Numbered from the stretch's first letter, positions 1-8,277 are shown. The stretch: DNA of 64,000 nucleotides from Bacteroides nordii WAL 11050 = JCM 12987 (GCA_000613465.1 BAJA01000001.1:124001-188000); one strand, 5' to 3'. Notes: generated by a model from the letters alone, not told the origin. Numbers and translations: made by a program.

Positions 1-338
1 TCATAGAATTATTGGATAGACAATTTCCTGTTGATTATCCACATTCAGTATTAAGTTTGCGTACTCCTGCCGATTATGCAAACCGTTTGTCTGTACACGT
101 TAATCATTTAAATAAAGTGGTAAAAGATACTACTGGAAAAACTACTTCTACAATGATTGCGGAAAGAATAATTAAAGAATGTACCCAGTATTTATTACAT
201 AGTAATCTTTCTATTTCAGAAATTGCTTATAGCTTGGGATTTGAAAACATAGCCTATTTCAGTAAATTCTATCGTAAGCATACAGGAAAAACGCCAAGCG
301 AAATTAGAGAGCAACAATTATTTGATTTGTGCAAATGA
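1..338 (+). CDS. AraC-family transcriptional regulator, C-terminal part (cut by window start)
   Basis: The reading frame is open from position 3, so the gene begins to the left of the window and only the C-terminal ~110 residues are seen. They match the AraC/XylS DNA-binding domain: two helix-turn-helix units, the second with the typical SISEIAYSLGF and FSKFYRKHTGKTPSE segments. Proteins of this class bind promoter DNA and usually activate a neighbouring operon. The next gene, an aldo/keto reductase, lies 68 bp downstream on the same strand and is the likely target or operon partner. The effector domain is outside the window, so the signal cannot be inferred. Confidence 0.85.
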   Translation, partial: IELLDRQFPVDYPHSVLSLRTPADYANRLSVHVNHLNKVVKDTTGKTTSTMIAERIIKECTQYLLHSNLSISEIAYSLGFENIAYFSKFYRKHTGKTPSEIREQQLFDLCK

Positions 339-406
339 TGCTTTGAATAGTGTTAATCAGCAATATTTGCATTACCTAATTTTGTACCGACTAAAAAATA
401 TAAATA

Positions 407-1408
407 ATGAAGTACAGAAAATTAGGCAAAACAGAAGTAAACCTATCCGCTATCGGATTGGGTTGTATGGGAATGAGTGCTGCTTATGGAGTAGCCGATG
501 AAAAAGAAAGCATTAAGACATTGCATCGTGCTTTAGAACTTGGCATTAATTTTTGGGATACTGCGGATGTGTATGGAAATGGTGCTAATGAAGAATTACT
601 ATCCAAAGTATTAGCAGAAAAAAGAAATCAGATTTTCATTGCAACAAAATTTGGTTTTCGCTTACGCAATAGTCAAGGTAGCGTGTTCGCTGGTGGTGAA
701 AGTTATGTGGATGCTTCTCCAAGATATGTAAAACAAGCTGTAGAGAACAGTCTGAAAAGATTAAATATCGAAACTATAGACTTGTATTATGCGCATCGGA
801 TTGACCCCACAATACCAATCGAAGAAACAGTTGAAGCTATGGCAGAGTTAGTTAAAGAGGGTAAAGTGCGCTATTTGGGACTAAGCGAATGTTCTCCCGA
901 ATCACTAAAAAGAGCTTGTGATGTTCATCCTATATCTGCGGTTGAGAGTGAATATTCTTTATTAACACATGATGTCGAAAAAGAGATTCTGCCATTGACA
1001 AAAGAATTAGGTGTAACTTTAGTTCCATTTTCACCGTTAGGCAGAGGTTTAGTAACAAATACTATCAACGTAAATGCGTTGGAAGAACATGATTTCCGCA
1101 AGCATTTGCCACGTTATAACGGTAAATATTGGGAAAATAACCAAAAACTGACTATTGAAATTGCAGAAATAGCAGAAAGCAAAGGAATAACCCCAGCCCA
1201 ACTTGCTTTAGCTTGGATATTGGCACAAAGTGAAAATATAATTCCTATTCCGGGAACTAAACGGATTAAGTATTTAGAAGAAAATGCAAAAGCGGTAGAT
1301 GTAAATCTATCAATGGAAGATGTCTCTAATATTCAACTGCTTTTAAAAAAATATCCTAATATTGGTAACAGATATAATGAATATGATTTTCAGTTTGTAA
1401 ATAAATAA
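407..1408 (+). CDS. aldo/keto reductase
   Basis: The 333-residue protein has the aldo/keto reductase TIM-barrel pattern. It starts with [20 protein letters not shown] and carries the catalytic Asp/Tyr region ([11 protein letters not shown]), the catalytic Lys (FIATKFGF), the His segment ([10 protein letters not shown]), and a C-terminal NADPH-binding part ([19 protein letters not shown]). It would reduce aldehydes or ketones in the cytoplasm with NADPH; the substrate cannot be read from sequence. The full family length is present. A hairpin terminator follows 15 bp after the stop. Such reductases with an AraC regulator are common cargo on Bacteroides elements, which is consistent with the island context. 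Confidence 0.92.
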   Translation: MKYRKLGKTEVNLSAIGLGCMGMSAAYGVADEKESIKTLHRALELGINFWDTADVYGNGANEELLSKVLAEKRNQIFIATKFGFRLRNSQGSVFAGGESYVDASPRYVKQAVENSLKRLNIETIDLYYAHRIDPTIPIEETVEAMAELVKEGKVRYLGLSECSPESLKRACDVHPISAVESEYSLLTHDVEKEILPLTKELGVTLVPFSPLGRGLVTNTINVNALEEHDFRKHLPRYNGKYWENNQKLTIEIAEIAESKGITPAQLALAWILAQSENIIPIPGTKRIKYLEENAKAVDVNLSMEDVSNIQLLLKKYPNIGNRYNEYDFQFVNK

Positions 1409-1423
1409 CTTATTAAAAAAAGC

Positions 1424-1449
1424 AAGTTCTACCATGTTGGTAGGACTTC
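1424..1449 (+). terminator. hairpin terminator after aldo/keto reductase
   Basis: An 11-bp stem (1424-1434 with 1438-1448, one G-T pair) closes a 3-nt loop. It is preceded by an A-run and followed by CTTTCT, so it could stop transcription in either direction. It overlaps a potential ATG at 1434, which argues for the later rteC start at 1467. Confidence 0.75.
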
Positions 1450-1466
1450 TTTCTATAATTCCCATA

Positions 1467-2079
1467 ATGAATAATTTATTGGAACAGAGATTCTTCCGAT
1501 TATTATCGGAATACTCACAGCGTAAAGTTTCTGCATCCGAATTTACAGAAGCTATTGAAGAACTGGCTACACATTTAGCTGATTTTAGTTTAAACGAACA
1601 GGATTATTGCGTTTTACTTCGTTATTTCTCCTTTGGTTTACATCGGCTTAAATCGTATCGTGTGCGGTTTGAGCAAGAAAAAAATACCCTATTTGCATTT
1701 GATTGATGAAGCAATAGAACTAATCAAAACAGAAGTACGCATAGTGAATCTGCGTATCAAATACCCCGAACAATTCCAGCAACACGCAAATAAGCTATTC
1801 ATTTCTCCTCTCCATTTAGCTGATAAAACAAGCCTTATCAATATCATGGAAATTGTCAGCGGTCTATTCCTGTCAAAACGCATAATATATCAAAATGAAA
1901 AACCTGTTCACCTGACGGACTTAGGAAAAGCCTTTGAATGGCTCTTTAACATTAAATTAGGTGATTATCACCAAAAGTACATGGATGTCATCAAGCGAAA
2001 GCCAACCAAACTTACGGAGTTCCTTAATGAACTGGCAAACCTTATCCGCAAAGAACACGAAAATAAAGGGTATAGATAA
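1467..2079 (+). pseudogene. RteC-family regulator, broken by a one-base frameshift
   Basis: Two overlapping frames encode consecutive parts of one protein. The N-terminal part starts at ATG 1467 (MNNLLEQRFF) and the C-terminal part runs to 2079. The break is at the A7 run around 1678-1684: removing one A joins ...VRFEQEK to IPYLHLIDEA and gives a 203-residue protein. The C-terminal half resembles RteC (LTDLGKAFEWLFNIKLGDYH, then a KPTKLTEFL segment), the regulator known from tetracycline-inducible Bacteroides conjugative transposons, where it activates excision genes. The joined protein is of plausible family length. The frameshift may be a homopolymer sequencing error or real decay. A hairpin terminator lies just downstream. 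Confidence 0.7.
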
Positions 2080-2101
2080 TCAGGTGTTTAGCATCAATTT
2101 A

Positions 2102-2127
2102 TACAGGGTAGCGTATGCTACCCTGTA
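2102..2127 (+). terminator. hairpin terminator after rteC-like gene
   Basis: An 11-bp perfect stem (2102-2112 with 2117-2127, core CAGGGTAGC) with a 4-nt loop lies 23 bp after the stop and is followed by a T-rich stretch. Confidence 0.75.
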
Positions 2128-2208
2128 ATTTGTTTGCTTCCCTTTTCTGAACTTTGCTTCATCAATTGATTGGTAATCATTAGTGTATAATCAGAAAAAT
2201 GAAGCAAT

Positions 2209-2532
2209 ATGTATATAGATAATTACGAGTTTAAAGACTGGATGCAGAAACTTCTTGATAAATTGGAAGAAGTAGGCAAAGACGTAAAGAGTTTGCAAAC
2301 CAATCCCGAAGTAATGCCGGGCGATAAACTTTTGGATAATCAGGACTTATGCCTGTTGTTCAAAGTAAGTACCCGAACGTTACAGAGATTGAGAAGCAAG
2401 AAACTGCTGCCCTTTATGATGATTAGCGGAAAAGCCTATTATCGGGCTTCCGATGTGCGTGAGTTCATAAAGAAAAGGTTTGATGTTGGTACGCTCCGAA
2501 AGTTTGAAAAAGAACACGGAACGGACAAATAA
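2209..2532 (+). CDS. helix-turn-helix domain protein (excisionase-like)
   Basis: This is a 107-residue protein with a coiled N-terminal helix (residues ~5-30) and a C-terminal MerR/excisionase-like winged helix: LLDNQDLCLLFKVSTRTLQR followed by a basic wing and ASDVREFIKKR. Proteins of this shape accompany integrases and mobilization genes in Bacteroides elements and act as recombination directionality factors or small regulators; which one this is cannot be told. It is the first of three related HTH genes in the island (also near 3835 and 4510). A strong terminator follows. Confidence 0.8.
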   Translation: MYIDNYEFKDWMQKLLDKLEEVGKDVKSLQTNPEVMPGDKLLDNQDLCLLFKVSTRTLQRLRSKKLLPFMMISGKAYYRASDVREFIKKRFDVGTLRKFEKEHGTDK

Positions 2533-2543
2533 GAAAGAAACTA

Positions 2544-2580
2544 TCCCGAAGTTGTACACGTGGTAACTTCGGGATTTTTC
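2544..2580 (+). terminator. intrinsic terminator
   Basis: A 10-bp stem (TCCCGAAGTT at 2544-2553 with its complement at 2565-2574) is followed by a T-rich tract (TTTTTC...TTTTTT). It ends the HTH gene and faces the end of the convergent mobA gene. Confidence 0.85.
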
Positions 2581-2598
2581 TTTTTTGGCAAGTTATTT

Positions 2599-3048
2599 CT
2601 ATTCATCTGCCGATATTGTCCCCTCTCTTTGGTAGGACTGTTCAAACCGTCTGCTTAACATTACTATCATTTCATTGGTCTTTATCAGTTCCAAAGTGCA
2701 TTGTTCCAGTTTGTAAAGCAAAGCAAGTGCTTTCTTTTCTGAAAAATTGGAATGAAGTTCTTTCACTACCTGATTGTAATTCTGTCCTATGCTCCTGAAT
2801 TGTGAATAGAACTGTGTTAGCTGAATATAATAATCCACCTTACTTTTATCCCTTACTGTTACCTTAAACGACTTACCGAAAATACAGTTCTTAATAAAAT
2901 GCGCTTTGATAGTATAACCTGACCTATCAAAAAATGACAGGAATTTGGCGTTCTCCACATCGTCCAAATTGAACGAATAACGGTGTGTTCGTGGGTCAAG
3001 TTTAGGCTTGCGCCCTCCTTTGTGTTGGTACTTCTTTTTCTGTTCCAT
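2599..3048 (-). CDS. mobA: MobA-type mobilization accessory protein
   Basis: This 149-residue basic protein has a typical start (MEQKKKYQHKGGRKPK), a central DNA-binding region (RYSFNLDDVENAKFLSFFDR), and a helical C-terminus (IGQNYNQVVKELHSNFSEKKA). It matches the MobA family of Bacteroides conjugative and mobilizable elements, which binds oriT and assists the relaxase. I chose ATG 3048 over an upstream in-frame start at 3090 because family members begin with this Gly-Gly-Arg-Lys segment and because the upstream part lies in the inverted-repeat region. In related elements mobB (relaxase) follows directly; here the downstream space holds only a terminator and a convergent gene, so the relaxase is missing. 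Confidence 0.8.
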   Translation of the reverse strand: MEQKKKYQHKGGRKPKLDPRTHRYSFNLDDVENAKFLSFFDRSGYTIKAHFIKNCIFGKSFKVTVRDKSKVDYYIQLTQFYSQFRSIGQNYNQVVKELHSNFSEKKALALLYKLEQCTLELIKTNEMIVMLSRRFEQSYQREGTISADE

Positions 3049-3065
3049 AATTATAATTTTTACAT

Positions 3066-3176
3066 GGTTTACGACTTCGGAGTAAACCAAACCACCTTAT
3101 CAGGTGGCAAGGTTTTGAGGTGCAAAAAGCAAATAGCGGACCTCAAAACACAACTTGCTATGTTCTAATGAACATA
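3066..3176. other. putative origin of transfer (oriT) region
   Basis: Four inverted repeats follow one another directly upstream of mobA: GGTTTAC/GTAAACC (3066-3072/3082-3088), CCACCT/AGGTGG (3092-3097/3102-3107), TTTTGAGGT/ACCTCAAAA (3113-3121/3140-3148) and TATGTTC/GAACATA (3159-3165/3170-3176). Clustered inverted repeats next to mobA are the usual layout of oriT in Bacteroides elements. The nick site cannot be assigned from sequence. Confidence 0.55.
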
Positions 3177-3401
3177 AAAATCTTCCCTACGGTCAGATTG
3201 CCAAAGCAAGCGGTTCGGCTTCTTCCTATATCTATTTATCGGTTACAAAATTACAGACAGCAGTTAATCCCTGAAATATGCCCTATTACGCCAAATTGCG
3301 ACACAAATGGGCAAAGTACCCCCATTTTTAAAAACATCTGTTTTTACCCTTTTCTTTGCTAAAAATTGATTGAATGGCAGCAATATATAAGATAGTCAAA
3401 C

Positions 3402-3440
3402 AAGGTTTGAATATGGCTTTAAACCATATTTAAAAACCTT
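3402..3440. repeat. two-part inverted repeat upstream of DUF3408 gene
   Basis: An outer pair AAGGTTT/AAACCTT (3402-3408/3434-3440) encloses an inner pair AATATGG/CCATATT (3410-3416/3424-3430). It lies about 100 bp before the start of the DUF3408 gene in an otherwise gene-free stretch (3177-3538) and could be an operator or leader hairpin. Confidence 0.45.
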
Positions 3441-3538
3441 TTAGAAATATGGCAATACTGCTATAAAATTAGCTTGTTCCTTTTCAATCAGTATCAGAAA
3501 TCAATCAACCTATTTATAAACCATTAAAAATTAAATGC

Positions 3539-3838
3539 ATGGAAGAAGTAAAACAATCATTACAGGAAGCAGCAAGCAAGGAACGGGAAAGCTATAAATC
3601 GGTGTTCCTTAAAAAACGGTCGGTTTGCAACCGTCAAAGCGTGTACATAAGTGGAGAGATACAGAAACGTATCATGCAGATTGTAGGGGTGATTACGGGC
3701 AAACAGGTAAGCATCGGAAATTTTATTGATAACGTACTGGAAGAACATTTGAAAAAGTACAACGACGTCCTTTCGGCTCTCTACCGAGAAGAAATGCAGA
3801 AAGAGATATTCAACCAGCCAAAAGAAAAAGACGCATGA
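3539..3838 (+). CDS. DUF3408 family protein
   Basis: The 99-residue basic protein has the central KKRSVCNRQSVYISGEIQKR segment and the following hydrophobic helix (ITGKQVSIGNFIDNVLEEHL) of the DUF3408 family, found almost only in Bacteroidetes conjugative and mobilizable elements. The fold looks ribbon-helix-helix-like, suggesting DNA binding, perhaps in partition or transfer regulation; this role is inferred. The stop overlaps the next start (ATGA at 3835), so the two genes are translationally coupled. Confidence 0.8.
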   Translation: MEEVKQSLQEAASKERESYKSVFLKKRSVCNRQSVYISGEIQKRIMQIVGVITGKQVSIGNFIDNVLEEHLKKYNDVLSALYREEMQKEIFNQPKEKDA

Positions 3839-4152
3839 ATATCGTAACTATTGAGGAACAGACTTTTAAACAAGTATGTGGGCGGTTCTCCGGTTTCGTC
3901 AGTCAGGTGGAACGGATTTGCAGAGAGAATACCCACCAGCCGGAGAAATGGTTGTCAGGTCGTGAAGTGTGCACCCTGCTCGGTATCAGCATCCGAAGTT
4001 TGCAGAACTACCGGAACAGTGGCAAACTTGGCTATTCCCAAATCGGGAATAAGCTGTACTATAAATCTGCCGATATAGAAAGACTGGTTACCGAATGTAC
4101 GTCAAACCATCTTTCAGGAAAGAAAAACAACTATATACCAACCAATAAATAA
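3835..4152 (+). CDS. helix-turn-helix domain protein
   Basis: This 105-residue protein has an N-terminal helical part and a C-terminal excisionase/MerR-like HTH: WLSGREVCTLLGISIRSLQN followed by LGYSQIGNKLYYKSADIERL. The start codon overlaps the stop of the DUF3408 gene. It is a divergent relative of the HTH proteins at 2209 and 4510, all sharing a recognition-helix pattern (S-x-R-[TS]-L-Q) and a tyrosine-containing wing. A role in element regulation or excision is likely but not proven. Confidence 0.8.
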   Translation: MNIVTIEEQTFKQVCGRFSGFVSQVERICRENTHQPEKWLSGREVCTLLGISIRSLQNYRNSGKLGYSQIGNKLYYKSADIERLVTECTSNHLSGKKNNYIPTNK

Positions 4153-4162
4153 GTATCGCCTT

Positions 4163-4461
4163 ATGACAAGAAAACAAGATGACAATTCAGAAGTAAACCA
4201 ATCTTTTACCCTCCTGGCTATTGTGGTACATGGGAAAGTTTAAATCTTCATCCTACGGTGATGATATACCAAAGCAAGAAAAAGTATCTCCTTTCGATGC
4301 TCCATGTATCAGATAACGGACAGGCGCAACCTGCCACTTACGAGATACAGAAAGATAACCGTTACTTCATTGTTGAAGCCTTTAAACGGCTTTATATCGG
4401 CTATGACAAGGTAAAAGATTGCCTTTCCATTTCTTATTATGGCGATTACCTGCGTAATTGA
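4163..4461 (+). pseudogene. DUF3876 family gene, apparently frameshifted
   Basis: From ATG 4163 the frame encodes MTRKQDDNSEVNQSF and closes at 4243. A second frame, open from 4183, encodes the recognisable DUF3876 body: YCGTWESLNLHPTVMIYQS, then YLLSMLHV, PATYEIQ, and the typical C-terminus LSISYYGDYLRN. Adding one base near the T-run at 4204-4207 joins them into a 99-residue protein, the usual size. Alternatively translation could begin at GTG 4258, but that would remove the conserved CGTWE segment. Function is unknown; the family is restricted to Bacteroidetes mobile elements. Confidence 0.65.
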
Positions 4462-4509
4462 ACATGTATATACCAATCATTCAAACTAACTATAAATCAA
4501 TATGGCAAT

Positions 4510-4792
4510 ATGGAATTGATAAACGGTAACAGTGAAATGATAAAGGAGTTCTTTCAGTCTATGGAAAGAATGTTGGACGGTATCAGCCGGCTGGCAAAGG
4601 AAAACAGACCGCATTTTAAACGGTGAAAAGTTTCTAAGCAACCGGGAAGCATCCAAATATCTGAAAGTAAGCATCCGCACGCTGCAAGAGTGGAGAGATA
4701 CGGGCGTTATCCCTTACATTCAGATAAAAGGCAAAATAATCTACCGTCAAAGCGATATAGAAAGGCTTTTACAGACCTACTATAACAAGTAA
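4510..4792 (+). pseudogene. helix-turn-helix (excisionase-like) gene, frameshifted
   Basis: From ATG 4510 the frame reads MELINGNSEMIKEFFQSMER ... KENRP and then stops at 4626. The +1 frame from 4613 continues with ILNGEKFLSNREASKYL, RTLQEWRDTGVIPYIQ and a terminal SDIERLLQTYYNK. Removing one base around 4612 gives an intact 93-residue HTH protein like the other two in the island. Only the C-terminal half holds the DNA-binding motif, so as written the product would lack it. Confidence 0.7.
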
Positions 4793-5059
4793 CGGCAGGA
4801 ATAGCTACCATCCTTAAAAACACACATTTTTTTCCGAAACTGACTAAGAACATTAACTTTATTAGTGTAGTAGTCCGTCTGTACAAGCCTTTGGAAGAAA
4901 ATACTACCCGGAGCGTAGCGCAGGTGTGGAGATTTTCTTTCAAACCCGTAGGGCTTGGGCTTGAACAGACGGAATACGGAGCTTACCTTTGTTAATGTTT
5001 TATTCAGCTTTGGAAAAAGATTTATCAGATAAACTATACTCAGATATTATTGCTATACA
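4793..5059. other. gene-free stretch of the island
   Basis: I see no convincing gene in these 267 bp. Base composition changes from mixed to strongly AT-rich near 5000, where the cargo gene begins, so a module junction probably lies here. Confidence 0.4.
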
Positions 5060-6549
5060 TTATTTCACATTGGACGCAGAAGGTTTATTATCCCTCGCAT
5101 CTATAAGTACTATATTGGGGTCATTTTCTAAATTTAGTTCTTTTAAGACCTTCATAAGTTTCACATATTCAACATTATTGAAATACATTATAACTTTAAT
5201 ACTTTGTTTTGTATCATTAGCCTCTTCATATATTTTTACTTGATTTTCTAAATTCATTTTTAATTTACTATTTGAAGCTAATTTAAACTCTATTAGTGTT
5301 TTATCTCTTGAACCTTTTGAAACAGTATAATCAACAGGTCCTCTGCCATTATTTACTTCCCTATTAACATCAAAAGGTGAAGAGTACCATGTTAGACGAT
5401 ATATTACTTGTAAGTCAGCTTCTCTTTTTATCGGTTCATTTTTATAATAAAACAATTTATATCCATCTTTATTTTCTATGAAATCTTTTAAATATAAAAC
5501 TCTTTTCAAAGCTTCATTCAAAGAACCTTCTGGTGGTAAAGAGTAAAATTCACTTTGTTTTAATAGTTCATTTATAAGATATTGTACGTTGCTTTTGAAT
5601 AGAGTTTCAACTTCAAGCACCTTTTCTTTTGAAATATTCTTAGCACCTTCTTTGTTTTCTTCCTTTTGTTTTATATAAAAATTTAATAATTCTGGGTATT
5701 GCTGTATCGTTCGATTAACCGCAATTGCTATTTCTTTTAGAGTTGGTTGTTTTTGAGTATTACGTCCTTTAATTCTAGTTGGTGATGGAAGTCGAGAAAA
5801 ATAAAAACTATTAATCTCACTTCTTAGTTGGTCATTAGGTATACTTCCACAAATTTCTAAAAAATGCCCTCTTAAATCGTGACTATTAATCCAATTTTCG
5901 TCTTTAGTCAACAAATCCTTTGGAGTTAAAATGATATAGTCATTATTATAATAAGGTAAAATAAATTCTTTAGACATCCATCGTTCTAATTCATAGTCAA
6001 AATAAACTTTCGGAACGTTTACCTTCTTTGTTTGTTCGGCTTTCAAATATTTCTTTGCAAAATTTTCAGTATACTCTAATAAATAGGCTTTTATCAGATT
6101 ACATGAAAAATCACTAATATTATCTCTCCTACTCCCAATTGGAATAGACCAACTTTCTCAATATGTGATGTCTGAGTTATAACTTCTTTATTCAAATCAT
6201 TATAAACAATATGCATATTATCAGACATAGCTTTACCAAATTTTAAACCAAGTCCACTACCCCCATTACCTGAAATACTATATCCCAACCAATTTTGTTT
6301 TACTTCTGAAAATTTGTACCATGATTTTATTTCAGCTTCAGTCAAATATCCATATTCAGACTTTTCTTTTAAAAACAATAAGTAATCTAAAATTCCTTCA
6401 TGTAATTTTTTATATTCTTCTTTTTTGCTTGCATATAATAAAAAAGGGTCTATAAAAAGAGGTAAATCATTAATTAGTGATATATTAAATGCACCATATT
6501 GATTCAACACATCTTCATTTATATTAAAACAGTCTGTAAAATATACCAT
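5060..6549 (-). CDS. uncharacterised island cargo protein with C-terminal PD-(D/E)XK nuclease motif (one-base frameshift)
   Basis: Two adjacent frames (6549-6094 and 6046-5060) are parts of one protein. Adding one base near 6125-6130 turns ...FQLGVG plus GEIILV into ...GVGRDNISDFSCNLIKAYLL and reads on without a stop, giving 496 residues. The N-terminal third (FNINEDVLNQYGAFNISLIN) has no fold I recognise. The C-terminal part has GRGPVDY, then LIEFKLA, then NQVKIYEEA, which fits the D...E-x-K...Q-x-x-x-Y core of PD-(D/E)XK nucleases (D239, E253, K255, Q269 counted from Met at 6046). The gene is much more AT-rich than its neighbours and lies alone between the mobilization genes and the integrase, a typical place for defence cargo. 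A DNA-cleaving defence role is inference. Confidence 0.6.
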
Positions 6550-6669
6550 AATTAAAATTTATTACAAGTTTATTATTTTATTCATCACAATATTACGAGC
6601 ATAACTTTTATCGCCTATAAAGATATGTCTATTACAGATATAATCAAAGATTTTGTTTAAAAATGATAT

Positions 6670-7914
6670 TTAAAATGAGAACCTATCATTTTTACAAAAG
6701 TTTTTTTCCACATTCACCATATCACGCATAATAGAACTATCCAAAACTTTTGCATAGTGCTGTGTCATTCTTATATTGGAATGTCCCAAAATCTTAGATA
6801 CATTTTCCATTGATACATCATTAGCGAGAAAAACAACTGTAGCCGCAGTATGTCTTGCAACATGAGTAGTTAGGCGTTTTGTTATGCCACACAAATCAGC
6901 AATTTCCTTTAGATAGGCATTCATGCGCTGATTACTGATTACAGGCAAAAGTACACCTTTCTTTATACACTCTGCATTATCTTCATATTTCCTCAATATA
7001 CTTTGAGGAATGGATAAAACAGGAATATTGCACATCTGATTAGTCTTTTGTCGTGCTTTGCGTATCCACAATGCACCGTTATTGTCTTTTATCAAGTGCT
7101 CACGACTTAGCTGCTGAACATCTGCGAAAGCGAGTGCCGTGAAGCAACAGAAGACAAAAGTATCTCTTACCTGTTCCAACCGCTTGATGGTAAATTCTTT
7201 GTTCATCAAAACGTCCAATTCTTCACGTGATAGAAATTCGACCTCTACTTCCTCTTGTTTGAAGTGAATACCGTAAAAAGGGTCTTTCTTTATCCAGTCA
7301 TTAGCCAAAGCAATACGAACGACCTTTTTTAAAGTCTTCAAATGCTTCAAGGCTGAATTGTTTTGGCAATGCTTATCCGTTTTCAGCCAAAAGTCGAAGT
7401 CACGAATAAACTGACCGTCTACATCCGATAACATTATATCATCACGGTGGTAGCAAGAACGGATATATTCCTTCAGGCGATTAATAGAGGTATCAAACTT
7501 GGCAACGGTAGACGCTGTATATTCCTTGCCTGTCAAAGCTCGGCATTTCTCGTTATGTTCTGCATAGATTTCCAATAAACTACGCTGTACTTTATCACGT
7601 CCGTAGAAACAATCCTTTATTATATCGGCTGTTATCGGTTTGTTGTCTATTTCCAGTTCACGGTGTATCTGTAATACTTTGGCACGAACTGTATTAATAT
7701 AGTGGTTTAGTTCTATGGCTACACGGTCTTTTCCTTTGGAACATTCCTTTTTCTGATTCCATAAGTCTACAGGAATACTCCGTTTAATCATAACTTCGGC
7801 TACTCGCTTGTTTACGGTGATGCGCATACAAACAGGAGCTTCACCGTTTTTCAGAAGTTTTGATTTCTTGATGATGAACAATACGCTTAGTGTGTTTCTT
7901 TTCACTGCTCCCAT
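6670..7914 (-). CDS. tyrosine recombinase (integrase) of the island
   Basis: This is a phage-integrase-family protein of 414 residues. It has an N-terminal arm-binding domain, a SAM-like core-binding domain (YAEHNEKCRALTGKEYTAST), and a catalytic domain with H-x-x-R (THVARHTAAT), H (LGHSNIRMTQHY) and the nucleophile Tyr in QHYAKV. The first catalytic Arg region reads CCFTALAFADV, where the Arg is not evident; loss of this Arg is known in the CTnDOT-type integrase group. I chose ATG 7914 (MGAVKRNTLSVLF) because the longer frame relies on TTG 7941. A TAATTTTG -7-like box lies just upstream. It is transcribed away from tRNA-Asp and probably integrates and excises the island there. Confidence 0.9.
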   Translation of the reverse strand: MGAVKRNTLSVLFIIKKSKLLKNGEAPVCMRITVNKRVAEVMIKRSIPVDLWNQKKECSKGKDRVAIELNHYINTVRAKVLQIHRELEIDNKPITADIIKDCFYGRDKVQRSLLEIYAEHNEKCRALTGKEYTASTVAKFDTSINRLKEYIRSCYHRDDIMLSDVDGQFIRDFDFWLKTDKHCQNNSALKHLKTLKKVVRIALANDWIKKDPFYGIHFKQEEVEVEFLSREELDVLMNKEFTIKRLEQVRDTFVFCCFTALAFADVQQLSREHLIKDNNGALWIRKARQKTNQMCNIPVLSIPQSILRKYEDNAECIKKGVLLPVISNQRMNAYLKEIADLCGITKRLTTHVARHTAATVVFLANDVSMENVSKILGHSNIRMTQHYAKVLDSSIMRDMVNVEKNFCKNDRFSF

Positions 7915-8006
7915 AATTCTTTGTTTTTTTAAGTGGTACAAAATTAGTTTGCTACACTCAAAAACAAGCTACGCAAAAAGCTGACAATCAAAGACAAATG
8001 CGTCAA

Positions 8007-8045
8007 TTCGTGGGAGCAAAAATAGCTTTCAAAAAGTCCCACGAA
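8007..8045. repeat. inverted repeat between integrase and tRNA-Asp
   Basis: TTCGTGGGA (8007-8015) and TCCCACGAA (8037-8045) are perfect 9-bp arms around a 21-bp AT-rich centre. Their position between the integrase start and the tRNA makes them candidates for integrase or excisionase binding sites, or for a small hairpin. Confidence 0.45.
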
Positions 8046-8089
8046 TAAGCCACGTGAGAACTGCCTAAAACTACTATTTTTTGCCGAAG

Positions 8090-8134
8090 TGGAGAAAAAG
8101 AAAAAGCTCTGAAATCCTTGAATTTCAGAGCTTT
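8090..8134 (-). terminator. terminator of tRNA-Asp
   Basis: Read on the minus strand, a 12-bp stem (8123-8134 with 8103-8114, core AGCTCTGAAA) with an 8-nt loop is followed by TTTTCTTTTTC. It lies 25 bp after the tRNA end. Confidence 0.85.
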
Positions 8135-8158
8135 GCTTTAATTTGCTATTTGCTTTCG

Positions 8159-8232
8159 CGGTGCGTACGGGACTCGAACCCGTGACCCCATGCGTGACAG
8201 GCATGTATTCTAACCAACTGAACTAACGCACC
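8159..8232 (-). tRNA. tRNA-Asp (GTC)
   Basis: The 74-nt cloverleaf is complete. The acceptor arms GGTGCGT/ACGCACC pair over 7 bp, the anticodon loop CTGTCAC gives GTC on a CATGC/GCATG stem, the T arm is ACGGG-TTCGAGT-CCCGT, and the discriminator base is G. CCA is not encoded. The gene lies beside the island integrase, and tRNA genes are common insertion targets, but no second copy of its 3' end was found in the window. Confidence 0.97.
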
Positions 8233-8269
8233 AATATTTTGTTCTAACTATCTCTCTCGATTGCGGATG

Positions 8270-8277
8270 CAAAGGTA
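8270..8277 (-). promoter_or_regulatory. -7 box for tRNA-Asp
   Basis: TACCTTTG on the minus strand fits the Bacteroides TAnnTTTG -7 consensus and lies 37 bp before the tRNA. Confidence 0.7.

Noticed and set aside
1434-2079. Programmed ribosomal frameshift at the A7 run in the rteC-like gene
   Set aside because: The break needs a +1 shift, whereas A-run slippage in known cases is -1, and many other genes in the window show similar single-base breaks without slippery sites.
3120-3362. Frame of 80 residues in the mobA-DUF3408 spacer
   Set aside because: It reads through the inverted repeats of the putative oriT and has no recognisable composition or start site.
4707-4943. Minus-strand frame of 78 residues
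   Set aside because: It overlaps the C-terminal HTH coding part on the other strand and has no supporting motif.
4989-5243. Plus-strand frame of 84 residues at the 3' end of the cargo gene
   Set aside because: It is antisense to the conserved nuclease-motif region and of low-complexity hydrophobic composition.
8159-8232. Island att site within the tRNA-Asp 3' end
   Set aside because: No second copy of the tRNA end was found in the window, and the tRNA keeps its own terminator, so the crossover site could not be assigned.
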